Assembly: GCA_020636315.1 (NCBI GenBank)
Contig: JACJYA010000003.1
Coordinates: 124,001-188,000 of the forward strand
Reading direction: 5' to 3'
Length of the DNA stretch: 64,000 nucleotides
Source: Lewinellaceae bacterium
GTDB lineage: Bacteria; Bacteroidota; Bacteroidia; Chitinophagales; Saprospiraceae
In this document: positions 1 through 7,962 of the stretch, one piece after another
Numbering within the stretch: the stretch's first letter is position 1
Layout of the letters: each line of letters opens with the position of its first letter
The notes under the pieces: generated by a model
Database searches by the model: none
What the model saw: only the letters and a program-made list of their open reading frames with translations
Told to the model about the DNA's origin: nothing
Position numbers and translations under genes: made by a program

Positions 1-2193
1 CTTCGGGAGTTCCGCATCCGCGGCGTAAAGACCAACATTGGGTTTCTGCTCAACCTGCTGCAACACGAGACCTTCCAGAATGGAAAAGCAACGGTCAATT
101 TCATCAAGGACAACCCTCAGCTTGTCACCCCACCCGACTGGAAGGACCGGGGCACCAAAATGCTGCGCTATCTGGCCGATGTCATCGTCAACGGCAACCC
201 CGACGTCAAACATTTTGACCCGGACATCGAATTCCTGCCTCCGGTAGTACCGGCCTATACCCCCCATGCACCCGTCCCTCCCGGCACCCGCCAGAAGCTG
301 CAGGAACTCGGCCCGGAAGGCTTCGCCAAGTGGCTGAAGGATTATAAACCCATTCAATATACCGATACTACCTTCCGCGATGCCCACCAGTCGCTGCTGG
401 CCACCCGAATGCGCACCTACGATATGATGAAGGTGGCGCGCAGCTTCGCCCTGCACCATGCCGACGATGTTTTCTCCATGGAGGTCTGGGGCGGCGCTAC
501 TTTCGACGTAGCCCTGCGCTTCCTTAAGGAATGCCCGTGGAAACGGCTGGAATTCCTCCGCCAGGCCATTCCCAATATCTGCTTTCAGATGCTGCTGCGC
601 GGCTCCAACGCCGTGGGCTATACCGCCTATCCGGACAACCTCATCATCAAATTCATCGAAGAGGCTGCCGAGGCAGGCATCGACATCTTCCGCATCTTCG
701 ACTCCCTCAACTGGGTGGAGGCCATGAAGGTGAGCATCCGCACCGTGCGTGAGCGCACTAACAGCGTGGCCGAAGCCGCCATCTGTTACACCGGCGACAT
801 TACCAACCCTTCCCACCCCAAATACAACCTGCAATACTACCTGGACCTGGCCAAACGCCTGGAAGATGAGGGCGCCCACATTATCGCCATCAAGGATATG
901 GCAGGGCTGCTCAAGCCCATGGCCGCCGAAATGCTGGTCACTGAGCTCAAAAATACCGTCCATACGCCCATACACTTACATACGCACGATACGTCCTCCA
1001 TTCAGGCGGCCACCTATGTCAAAGCCATCGAGGCGGGCGTCGATGTGGTCGATGTGGCTATCAGTTCTATGTCGGGCCTGACTTCCCAGCCCAACTTTAA
1101 CTCCGTTGTCGCCATGATGCAACAACACGAACGGGAACATCCGGTCGACCTGCAATCCCTCAACGAATTCTCAGACTACTGGGAATCGGTCCGGCGGTAT
1201 TACTACCCTTTCGAGACGGAGCTGCGGGCGGGCACCGCCGAAGTGTATGACAACGAGATCCCCGGCGGCCAGTACTCCAACCTGCGCCCCCAGGCTCGCT
1301 CTCTGGGGCTGGAAGAGCAATTCGAAACCATCAAGAAGAACTACCAGATCGCCAATGAGCTTTTCGGAGATATTGTGAAAGTAACTCCCTCCTCAAAAGT
1401 GGTGGGCGATATGGCCATGTTCATGACCTCCAACGGCCTGACCAGGGAGGATATCCTGGAACGGGGCCACACACTCTCCTTTCCCGACAGCGTCAAGGCC
1501 CTGATGCGGGGCGACCTGGGGCAGGCAGAAGGCGGCTTTCCACCGGAAATTCAAAAGATAGTGCTCAAAGGCGAAAAGCCCTACACCGACCGCCCCAACG
1601 CCCATCTGGAACCGGTGGATTTCGAAAAGGAATACCCGGCCTTCCGGAAAGAGTTCGGCGAGCACCTGGATATGCGCAATTTCCTGTCCTACAAGCTGTA
1701 TCCCAAGGTCTATCGCGACTACCGCGAGGCCTATGAGCAGTTCGGCCTGATACGGGCCCTTCCCAGCCCGGCCTTTTTCTTCGGCCTTCAATTCAACGAA
1801 GAGATCCTGGTCAGCCTGTCGGCTGGAAAGAACCTGCTCATCAAGTACCTCAACGTTACCGAGCCGGACTTCCAGGGCAACCGCCTGGTCTTCTTCCAAC
1901 TCAACGGACAGACCCGCTCCATCCCCGTCCACGACCGCAACCTGAAACTTGATGTCGTTGTCCATCGCAAGGCGGAAACGGAGAAAGAGGTGGGCTCACC
2001 CCTGCAGGGCAGCATCTCCAAGATCCTGGTCCACGAAGGGGATGAGGTGGAGGCCAATACCCCACTGTTCATCATCGAGGCGATGAAGATGGAGAGCACC
2101 ATCACCTCGCCGGTGGCGGGTACAGTAAAGCGGGTGCACCTGAAGGAGAAGACGCTCGTGGAGCAGGATGACCTGGTGGTGGAGCTGGAGTAG
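1..2193 (+). CDS. pyc: Pyruvate carboxylase, C-terminal part (5' end outside window)
   Basis: The frame is open from base 1, so the ATP-dependent biotin carboxylase half lies upstream of the window. The visible 730 codons begin at the tail of that half (RGVKTNIGFLLNLL), continue into the carboxyltransferase TIM barrel (DTTFRDAHQSLLATRMR, then HLHTHDTSS with metal-binding histidines), the conserved PYC/OADA domain, and end in a biotinyl domain. The biotin-accepting lysine is in EAMKM, codon 2086-2088. A complete single-chain enzyme is about 1150 residues, which fits a 5' truncation by the window edge and not a broken gene. The enzyme carboxylates pyruvate to oxaloacetate in the cytoplasm, which replenishes the TCA cycle when the cell grows on sugars or lactate. 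The internal ATG at 160 is not the real start. It converges on the next gene. Confidence 0.97.
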   Translation, partial: LREFRIRGVKTNIGFLLNLLQHETFQNGKATVNFIKDNPQLVTPPDWKDRGTKMLRYLADVIVNGNPDVKHFDPDIEFLPPVVPAYTPHAPVPPGTRQKLQELGPEGFAKWLKDYKPIQYTDTTFRDAHQSLLATRMRTYDMMKVARSFALHHADDVFSMEVWGGATFDVALRFLKECPWKRLEFLRQAIPNICFQMLLRGSNAVGYTAYPDNLIIKFIEEAAEAGIDIFRIFDSLNWVEAMKVSIRTVRERTNSVAEAAICYTGDITNPSHPKYNLQYYLDLAKRLEDEGAHIIAIKDMAGLLKPMAAEMLVTELKNTVHTPIHLHTHDTSSIQAATYVKAIEAGVDVVDVAISSMSGLTSQPNFNSVVAMMQQHEREHPVDLQSLNEFSDYWESVRRYYYPFETELRAGTAEVYDNEIPGGQYSNLRPQARSLGLEEQFETIKKNYQIANELFGDIVKVTPSSKVVGDMAMFMTSNGLTREDILERGHTLSFPDSVKALMRGDLGQAEGGFPPEIQKIVLKGEKPYTDRPNAHLEPVDFEKEYPAFRKEFGEHLDMRNFLSYKLYPKVYRDYREAYEQFGLIRALPSPAFFFGLQFNEEILVSLSAGKNLLIKYLNVTEPDFQGNRLVFFQLNGQTRSIPVHDRNLKLDVVVHRKAETEKEVGSPLQGSISKILVHEGDEVEANTPLFIIEAMKMESTITSPVAGTVKRVHLKEKTLVEQDDLVVELE

Positions 2194-2285
2194 GAAGAAT
2201 GCAGAGCTTTTGATTACATGCCCTTAGGGATTTCGGGTTGGGATGGCTTGGCTAGTACTCCTGGCAATGATTATAGGGCTGTCCA

Positions 2286-2328
2286 TTCGGCAGGCTCAGG
2301 GTGAAATGGTTTGAAATCACCTGCCGAA
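2286..2328. terminator. Hairpin between convergent genes
   Basis: TTCGGCAGG (2286-2294) pairs perfectly with CCTGCCGAA (2320-2328). It lies between the stop of pyc (2193) and the stop of the minus-strand hypothetical gene (2332). The position suits a two-way terminator, but no clear U-run follows on either strand, so it could instead be a dispersed hairpin repeat. Confidence 0.45.
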
Positions 2329-2331
2329 AAT

Positions 2332-2832
2332 TCAGCAAGCCCTCTCACTCAACTCATCCAAATACCCCTTAACCTCCCTTTCACCAATATCTTCCAACAC
2401 CCAGCGTCGCAGGAGTTCCTCCACCTGGCCAACAGCCTTTTTGGTCATCGCCAGAGACAGTACCAACTCTGGAATGGGATCATTTTTTCGCGAAATATCA
2501 ACAGGATCAGGTTGCTGACTCTCATCCAGTTCGGCAGCCGGGAAATGGTCTATCCAACCGGAGAGGCTCAAGTCATCCGGCTCGGGAAAGAACTGAATAA
2601 TGCGGACGAGTTTATGCTGCAGGGGAAAGTAAGCGTCGAAGATGGGATTGGCATCGTATTCCTTTTGGCCATTGGCAAAATGCTTATTGTAAAACTCTTG
2701 GAAAGGGACGCCCTTTGGATCGAAGAGCCGATGGAAAAAGCGGCGCCAGTAGGCTTCAGCAAGGTTGTATACTCGTTGATTCTTCAGAAAGGAAGGAAAC
2801 AGGATATCACTATGGCTTATAGCATTTTCCAT
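2332..2832 (-). CDS. Hypothetical protein (166 aa)
   Basis: I do not recognise this family. The start is taken at MENAISHSD (ATG at 2832), not at the longer in-frame ATG at 2883, because this leaves only a 16-base overlap with the upstream gene and suggests translational coupling. The product is predicted to be soluble, with no signal peptide or membrane segment. It is rich in aromatic residues in its first 80 positions (AEAYWRRFFHRLF, FDAYFP), then acidic, and ends in a charged helix. The overlap with the next gene upstream suggests the two products work together. A long ORF on the plus strand (2311-3132) covers both genes but looks like an antisense shadow. Confidence 0.6.
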   Translation of the reverse strand: MENAISHSDILFPSFLKNQRVYNLAEAYWRRFFHRLFDPKGVPFQEFYNKHFANGQKEYDANPIFDAYFPLQHKLVRIIQFFPEPDDLSLSGWIDHFPAAELDESQQPDPVDISRKNDPIPELVLSLAMTKKAVGQVEELLRRWVLEDIGEREVKGYLDELSERAC

Positions 2833-3161
2833 AACAGTACTAAAATTAAAAATGTTATTGCAACGAAGGCAAATCCGCTCCAAACTTCGATATCCACTCG
2901 CACATCTTTTGTTTTTCGGTCCTGGAAAGTTTTCCGTTCCGGTGACCGGATTCCTCCTTTTACACCTTTGATAAAACGCTCAGCGTCTTCAAATTGCTGT
3001 TCCCGCATCTTCCTATCTTTGGAGCTTAGCTTAGACTTCAGTTTATTTAGCAAACTTAAGCCTCCTTTTTTAGTCAATGGCTCATCCTGGTTCCAACTCT
3101 CTGATTCTTCCAACCCATCTCCCTGTGCCTGAAACCGGCCCCGGTGTTTCTTCCTCGCCAT
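2817..3161 (-). CDS. Hypothetical small C-terminally anchored membrane protein (114 aa)
   Basis: No family is recognised. The N-terminus is strongly basic (MARKKHRGRFQAQG), the middle is polar and charged with many Lys/Glu residues (about 35-90), and the last 20 residues form one hydrophobic segment (FAFVAITFLILVLLW, about 98-112). The shape is therefore a cytoplasmic polar domain held by a C-terminal tail anchor. The gene is first in a two-gene unit and overlaps the 166-aa gene by 16 bases. A role as a membrane-targeted partner of that protein is a guess. A two-component toxin/antitoxin-like unit is possible from the size and overlap, but no diagnostic motif supports it. Confidence 0.6.
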   Translation of the reverse strand: MARKKHRGRFQAQGDGLEESESWNQDEPLTKKGGLSLLNKLKSKLSSKDRKMREQQFEDAERFIKGVKGGIRSPERKTFQDRKTKDVRVDIEVWSGFAFVAITFLILVLLWKML

Positions 3162-3342
3162 GAATGCAAGTTTAACGTGTTAAGAAATGGATGAGTTCCA
3201 GTTAGGGAACTCCTGTCTCTTGCACACGCAAGGTTAAAATGAGGAAAACCGAGTTAAATTCAAATGAAATACTTTGTTTTACTTAATTATTAAATTATTA
3301 TCCTGCAAGTATTGCAAATACCTAAAATCTTTTCCCATCATC

Positions 3343-5142
3343 CTAATCCTCAAACACCTCCACCCTCACTTCATCCACCACGATCGGCTTGCTCCCGTTC
3401 GCATTCCAGCAAAAAACCACCACCTTATCGAAGGGCGCTTCGGGAAACTCACTGTCTATATACAGCCGTTTGGTTTCCCCACTGTCCAGGAAGCGATATA
3501 CGCGAATAGAACGCTCCTTCACCACTTGCTCTCCATTGACAAAGCGTACAATGAACTGCGTCATCTGCCAGATGTTCCACTCCTTGTACTCGCAGCGGAA
3601 GGCAGCCTCAGCGCGTACCCACTCCCCATCGGCAGGAGATAGCGAAACCTCCACCGGTGGGCTGTACTGCCGCTCGGCATCCAGGCAGATAGAATGGCCG
3701 CCCTCAATCGGCGGTAAGTGGCAGTAGAAAGTAGCGGTGTCAGATTCGAAATTTTCCTCCTTCAGCAGTTTTACATTCTTTCGTTCTCCTTCAAAGAGCT
3801 CATCCGTATCCAATAGTTTTTGCACCTCATCCGGCACGTGGTTGCGCAGGAAAATACGCTGGAAGTAGGGCCGGTTCATCTGCTCGGAAGCAAACAGGCC
3901 GCCAAGATGGGCCTGATGGGTCCACCAGAGGTTGGCGTAGGCGAAAAAAAGGCATAAAGCGGCAAAGGAATAAGCCGTCCATGCCCGGCGGCCGGCCCAG
4001 GTTATAAAGCTTGCCAGTGGAAGAGCGAGAACGGCATAGGCCTGCACCATGGAGCGCTGCCCCAGGCTGCCGCCGTACCACCAGATGTCCCAGGCAAAGG
4101 CGATATAGATAAACAACAGCGTGAACAGGAAGGTAGCCGGAAACAGCTGCCGGTATTGCCGGGCGAGCGTGATGAACCCCAGCAGGGCAAAGCCCATCAC
4201 CGGGGTATATATCAGCCAGCCGGCGCGATAGCTGAACAGGCCGTTGCGGATGTGCGGCTTCAGCCAGCTGAAACCCTGCTCCTGATAGCTGTAAACGATC
4301 CAGTCGCCCGAGACGTATTTCCAATAGATCAGTTGTATGCTGCCGACAGCAATGGTGGCTGCCGCCGCCAGGGCAAGTTTGGGCCAGTGGCGAACGAAGA
4401 AGGCCATCCGCTCCCTGGCCTGCGCCACGCTGCCGACGCCCCACAGGATAGGAATCAGGGCCGAAATGATCTCCGTTGGCCGGGTGAGCGCCGCCAGGCC
4501 GAGGATAAGGCCGATGCCCAACGCTTTGGAGTAGGCCGGGTGTTCGTAAAATTTGATCGTCAGCCAGATCAACAGAGCATACAAGGTGAAAAGATAATTG
4601 TGCGTCATCGGCCCGTTGATGGCGGTGTAATCCAGGTAGTTTGTCGCCAGCACGAGGATCAGCAGGGTGGCTGCCGCTGCCCCATCCTTAAAATACCGGA
4701 GCAACACCTTACGTATAAACCACAATCCGAGGATAGCGATCAGCACGCTCCCCACGCTGATGGCCACCTGATAGGGCCGGGAAAAGCCGTCGGCAGGATA
4801 ACCCAGCAGCCTGGCCAGTGCATGCGCCGTCAGGAAAAACGGCAAGTACTGAACCGCCATACCCGCGCTGTACTTCATCACATAATTACCGTCCTCGTGC
4901 TGAAAGGCCTGATAGGGGCTGCCCGCCGGCTGGTATTTCCGGTGAATTTCCTCCCGGAAGCCTACCTTTTTCAGGTCTTTGTAAATGAATATGGCGGGCA
5001 GGTAGAAATAGTATCCGGAAACATCCCAACTGATGGCCGCTTCCGCGCCGGGAATCTTCCACTTTGGATAGTAAAGGAGGTTGACGGCCAGCAGGAAGGC
5101 CGCAGAGAAAAGCCAGGCATATAGGGAAAGATGGTTTTTCAT
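3343..5142 (-). CDS. Polytopic membrane protein, GT-C type glycosyltransferase-like (599 aa)
   Basis: The start is placed at MKNHLSLYAWLFSAAFLL (ATG at 5142). The ORF extends 36 codons further, but that stretch lacks hydrophobic character and this ATG opens directly into a membrane segment. About ten to twelve hydrophobic helices span residues 5-420, followed by a soluble C-terminal region of about 170 residues that looks beta-rich and is probably periplasmic. The first large loop has SWDVSGYYFYLP, which fits the acidic catalytic position of GT-C transferases acting on polyprenyl-phosphate sugars. The ArnT/PMT-like superfamily is inferred from topology and this loop only, and the substrate cannot be told. 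The gene stands alone, with nothing on either side suggesting a glycan assembly operon. Confidence 0.65.
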   Translation of the reverse strand: MKNHLSLYAWLFSAAFLLAVNLLYYPKWKIPGAEAAISWDVSGYYFYLPAIFIYKDLKKVGFREEIHRKYQPAGSPYQAFQHEDGNYVMKYSAGMAVQYLPFFLTAHALARLLGYPADGFSRPYQVAISVGSVLIAILGLWFIRKVLLRYFKDGAAAATLLILVLATNYLDYTAINGPMTHNYLFTLYALLIWLTIKFYEHPAYSKALGIGLILGLAALTRPTEIISALIPILWGVGSVAQARERMAFFVRHWPKLALAAAATIAVGSIQLIYWKYVSGDWIVYSYQEQGFSWLKPHIRNGLFSYRAGWLIYTPVMGFALLGFITLARQYRQLFPATFLFTLLFIYIAFAWDIWWYGGSLGQRSMVQAYAVLALPLASFITWAGRRAWTAYSFAALCLFFAYANLWWTHQAHLGGLFASEQMNRPYFQRIFLRNHVPDEVQKLLDTDELFEGERKNVKLLKEENFESDTATFYCHLPPIEGGHSICLDAERQYSPPVEVSLSPADGEWVRAEAAFRCEYKEWNIWQMTQFIVRFVNGEQVVKERSIRVYRFLDSGETKRLYIDSEFPEAPFDKVVVFCWNANGSKPIVVDEVRVEVFED

Positions 5143-5365
5143 AGCCGGTATGGTGTCAGGCGGGCAAGATAAGGAATTTGCGGAAAGGTTGATTTCAAGA
5201 GCTTCAAGCCGGCCCTTAGTGGCCAGGAGAACTCCAAGTCTCCTGGCCACTGTGCCGGCTTGGGCAAGTTAGGCTCTTTTTGATTAATTCCCCGGGACAG
5301 TTGGCCCCCGCCTGTCCGGAGCTAAACATGGGGCAACTCACCATAAATAATCGATATACAACTGA

Positions 5366-5383
5366 TTATCAATCAATTGATAA
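5366..5383. promoter_or_regulatory. Perfect 18-bp palindrome upstream of lysozyme-like gene
   Basis: TTATCAAT-CA-ATTGATAA has two perfect 8-base arms. It lies in the 334-base gap between two divergent genes, about 95 bases before the ATG at 5477. A possible promoter follows: TTTG at 5409-5412 and CTAATTTG at 5434-5441 with 21 bases between, close to the Bacteroidota TTTG/TAnnTTTG pattern. The palindrome may be an operator upstream of it. The rest of the gap shows no gene. Confidence 0.4.
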
Positions 5384-5476
5384 GTCACAAAAACATCCTT
5401 ATCCTGATTTTGGCGCGAAATCCCCATTTTTTCCTAATTTGTATCCAGACATCATCTTTGCTAAACCCTGATAAAC

Positions 5477-7138
5477 ATGGCACTTCACCAGAATTTTTCC
5501 AACCTGCTCGAAACAAAAAAAACCGAATCAACCCTTAAGAAAGATGCCAAGGGCGCCCCGGTAAAAACCCTGCAGCAGATGCTCTACCAGATGGGCTTTG
5601 GGGAGGAACTGAAGTGGGATAAATATGGCGCCGATGGCGACTACGGCGGCGCCACTACTGCAGCTGTACAGGCCTTCGCGGCAAAAAACGGGCTGGAAAG
5701 CGATGGCTTAACGGTCAGCCAGGAAGTAGGCTCCATGATCCTGCAACGCTTTCTCCTTTTGGAAACCATAAAACAACTCAACCTGGCGCTGGAGGAAGAT
5801 AAACTCACCGAAATTTTCCCTCCGGATGGAAATGAAAAATATCCTCTTGCCCCCCTGCTGGAAGCATTGGGGGCCACCGGCGATGACGAGACACAGGCAA
5901 TGAAGGCGTTTGCCGGGCAGCATGAGATTCCTTATGACGGCCAGAACTTCCCGGCGCCGCTCGCCGAAAAGTTGCTAGCAGAAATAAGCAGGTTCTACGG
6001 GGATGGATTATCGGCCTTTAAACCGGCCACACACCCCCCCTCTGAAGAAGAATCTGCCGGTACTTCCCCGGGGCCGGAGGCTTTTTCAACCACTTCCGGC
6101 CTGGAAATTCATAGCCGGGAACACCTGAAAAAAGGGAAAAAAGTAACTTCCCATACGGTCCGCTTCAAGGAACTGGAGGTAGAATTTTACGGATTTGGGA
6201 AATTCGGCGGTTTTTTCAATTACGGCGGCCGAAAACCCAGTGAATTTATCGAAACCCACTGGGGCGAATACTTCAATGACAGCGGCCTGAGTGAAAGCGC
6301 CCGAAAGGCCATCCTGGCCGTCTCCCTCAATGAAGGCAACCTGGACGCCATCAATGCCTGGGACCGGGCATTCCTCAGCTTCGGCATGTTCCAATGGACG
6401 CTGGGCACCGGGGATGGAAACGGAGAACTGCCCGCCCTGCTGCTGAAAGTAAAAACACAGGAGCCGGAAGCTTTTCAGCAATACTTCGGCCAATTCGGGA
6501 TCGACGTTGATGAACAACGGACCGGAACGACCTACGGCTTCATCACCCTCGGAGGAAAAACGGTTCACACCCGGGCTCAGAAGGAACAGTTCCGCAGCCC
6601 GGAATGGGGCTTCCGCTTCTGGCACGCCGGACAGGACCCGCGGATACAGGCCGTCGAAATCGGCCACGCTCTCAGCCGGCTCAACAATTTCTACTGGAAG
6701 GAAAAAGACAAGCTCAGAGGGTTTACCCTTGCTCAACTGATCAATTCTGAATATGGCGTCGCACTGCTGATCGACCAAAATGTCAACCGGGGTGTCGATG
6801 TGTTTTTCACCGTCGGGGATGTGCTGGACGGTTTCGACCTCGATAATGTCGATAACTGGAGCGACGAAGAGGAACAACGGCTGCTGGAGAAATATCTGGA
6901 AAGAAGAGTACGGACCCACATGCACGACCCGCAACTCCGCGCTGGCCGAATCCGCGAAATGGCCGGTGAAGGAGACAACCAACTGTCCATGCGCCGGAAA
7001 ACCTTCCACCTGCTGAAGAACCGGACCAAAAGTATCTTCTCTGCCGAGACAGTTCCAGCGCCGCCTGAAGGCTACCGGGAAGCGGATTATCCGGACATCA
7101 TCGTACAGGAACTGGCTGATGAGGAAAGGCCGGATTAG
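5477..7138 (+). CDS. Peptidoglycan-binding protein with lysozyme-like domain (553 aa)
   Basis: Residues about 20-90 form a PG_binding_1-type repeat (KTLQQMLYQMGFG, YGADGDYGGATTAAVQAF). A second, weaker copy follows at about 115-170. Residues about 215-500 resemble a lysozyme-superfamily muramidase or transglycosylase, with a candidate catalytic glutamate at E286 in SLNEGNLDAIN, followed by FLSFGMFQWT. No signal peptide is visible at the N-terminus (MALHQNFSNLLETKK), which is odd for a wall-degrading enzyme. It may leave the cell by lysis or a non-Sec route, or be loaded on an injection apparatus, but no such genes are nearby. The wall-binding part is fairly secure. The enzymatic assignment rests on the NEG motif and the surrounding pattern. 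Confidence 0.65.
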   Translation: MALHQNFSNLLETKKTESTLKKDAKGAPVKTLQQMLYQMGFGEELKWDKYGADGDYGGATTAAVQAFAAKNGLESDGLTVSQEVGSMILQRFLLLETIKQLNLALEEDKLTEIFPPDGNEKYPLAPLLEALGATGDDETQAMKAFAGQHEIPYDGQNFPAPLAEKLLAEISRFYGDGLSAFKPATHPPSEEESAGTSPGPEAFSTTSGLEIHSREHLKKGKKVTSHTVRFKELEVEFYGFGKFGGFFNYGGRKPSEFIETHWGEYFNDSGLSESARKAILAVSLNEGNLDAINAWDRAFLSFGMFQWTLGTGDGNGELPALLLKVKTQEPEAFQQYFGQFGIDVDEQRTGTTYGFITLGGKTVHTRAQKEQFRSPEWGFRFWHAGQDPRIQAVEIGHALSRLNNFYWKEKDKLRGFTLAQLINSEYGVALLIDQNVNRGVDVFFTVGDVLDGFDLDNVDNWSDEEEQRLLEKYLERRVRTHMHDPQLRAGRIREMAGEGDNQLSMRRKTFHLLKNRTKSIFSAETVPAPPEGYREADYPDIIVQELADEERPD

Positions 7139-7161
7139 CCGGAATTCTAAAGTTCATCGCC

Positions 7162-7872
7162 TCATTTCGACTTAAGGGTTGCCCACAGCGCAAATACTGC
7201 GAAGTAGGCAAGGCAACTCCACGCCAGGATATTCAGCCAGGCCTTACTCTCCGGATAATAAAAAGTGATGGCCACAACCATAAAGATGAAAAAAGCCGTT
7301 ACCACCAGTGTCGGCCAGCGCCAGTGTGCCGTCCGACTGGGGTAGGCCACCTTAATGGGAACGAAATGCAGAACGGAGAGCGCCCCAACCAGCACAACGT
7401 TGGCCCAATGCCCCCACTGAAAGACAAAAATCATGTAAAAAGCCGCCATATTCCACATGACGGGAAAGCCGACGAAGTAATAATCATCAGAAACCATCCC
7501 TTCCTTTCCGTAGTAAACCGCCGAAACCAGAAGGATGAGAAACGTGGCGGCAAGGTTCCAGGGGCCTTCCATCAGTCCGGACTCATAGATCATGTAAGCC
7601 GGCACAATAGCATAGGAAGCGAAGTCGATGACAAAATCGATATTCTTACCACTGACGTTGGGCAGCACTTCCGATACCCGGAAGAGTCGCGCCAGGGTCC
7701 CGTCAATGCCGTCGATCAGCAGAGCCCCCAGCAACCAGAACATGGCAGTGCGGAAATTGTGTGCACTGACGGCCAGAATGGCCATAAAAACGGTGAGCAC
7801 ACCAGAAGCGGTAAATATATGAACGCTCCAGGCCAGGGTTTTTTCGAGAGTTGAAGAGGCAGATGACACCAT
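7162..7872 (-). CDS. pcs: Phosphatidylcholine synthase
   Basis: This is a CDP-alcohol phosphatidyltransferase of 236 residues with the full signature D54-x2-D57-G58-x2-A61-R62-x12-G75-x3-D79-x3-D83. The segment SEVLPNVSGKNIDFVIDF matches the Pcs subfamily as I know it from rhizobia, with its longer spacer between the AR and G elements, and not phosphatidylserine or phosphatidylglycerophosphate synthases. About eight membrane helices are visible. Pcs condenses choline directly with CDP-diacylglycerol in the inner membrane to make phosphatidylcholine, so it needs imported choline. The divergent neighbour 90 bases away is a choline-transporter-like symporter, which supports the call strongly. 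The lipid is uncommon in Bacteroidota. Confidence 0.88.
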   Translation of the reverse strand: MVSSASSTLEKTLAWSVHIFTASGVLTVFMAILAVSAHNFRTAMFWLLGALLIDGIDGTLARLFRVSEVLPNVSGKNIDFVIDFASYAIVPAYMIYESGLMEGPWNLAATFLILLVSAVYYGKEGMVSDDYYFVGFPVMWNMAAFYMIFVFQWGHWANVVLVGALSVLHFVPIKVAYPSRTAHWRWPTLVVTAFFIFMVVAITFYYPESKAWLNILAWSCLAYFAVFALWATLKSK

Positions 7873-7926
7873 AATCGGCTGGTTTCAGTTTCGTTTTGCG
7901 GTTTGGGAAAAAATCAGCTTCTCCGG

Positions 7927-7951
7927 CAAAAATAGGGCAGATTTGCCTATT
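7927..7951. promoter_or_regulatory. Candidate pcs -7 box and overlapping operator in the divergent region
   Basis: On the minus strand, TATTTTTG (7934-7927) fits the Bacteroidota -7 box TAnnTTTG and would serve pcs. It overlaps an imperfect palindrome on the plus strand, AATAGGGCA-gat-TTGCCTATT (7931-7951), with 7 of 9 arm positions matching. This lies in the 90-base gap shared by pcs and the choline symporter gene, so one bound regulator could control both. No clear -33 element was found. Confidence 0.35.
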
Positions 7952-7962
7952 TTCCGCCATCG

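Noticed and set aside
2311..3132. 273-codon plus-strand ORF covering both small minus-strand genes
   Set aside because: No family signal, low-complexity serine-rich composition, and the minus-strand pair has coupled starts and a tail anchor.
4156..5124. 322-codon plus-strand ORF
   Set aside because: Antisense to the membrane protein gene; composition is charged and glutamine-rich with no domain.
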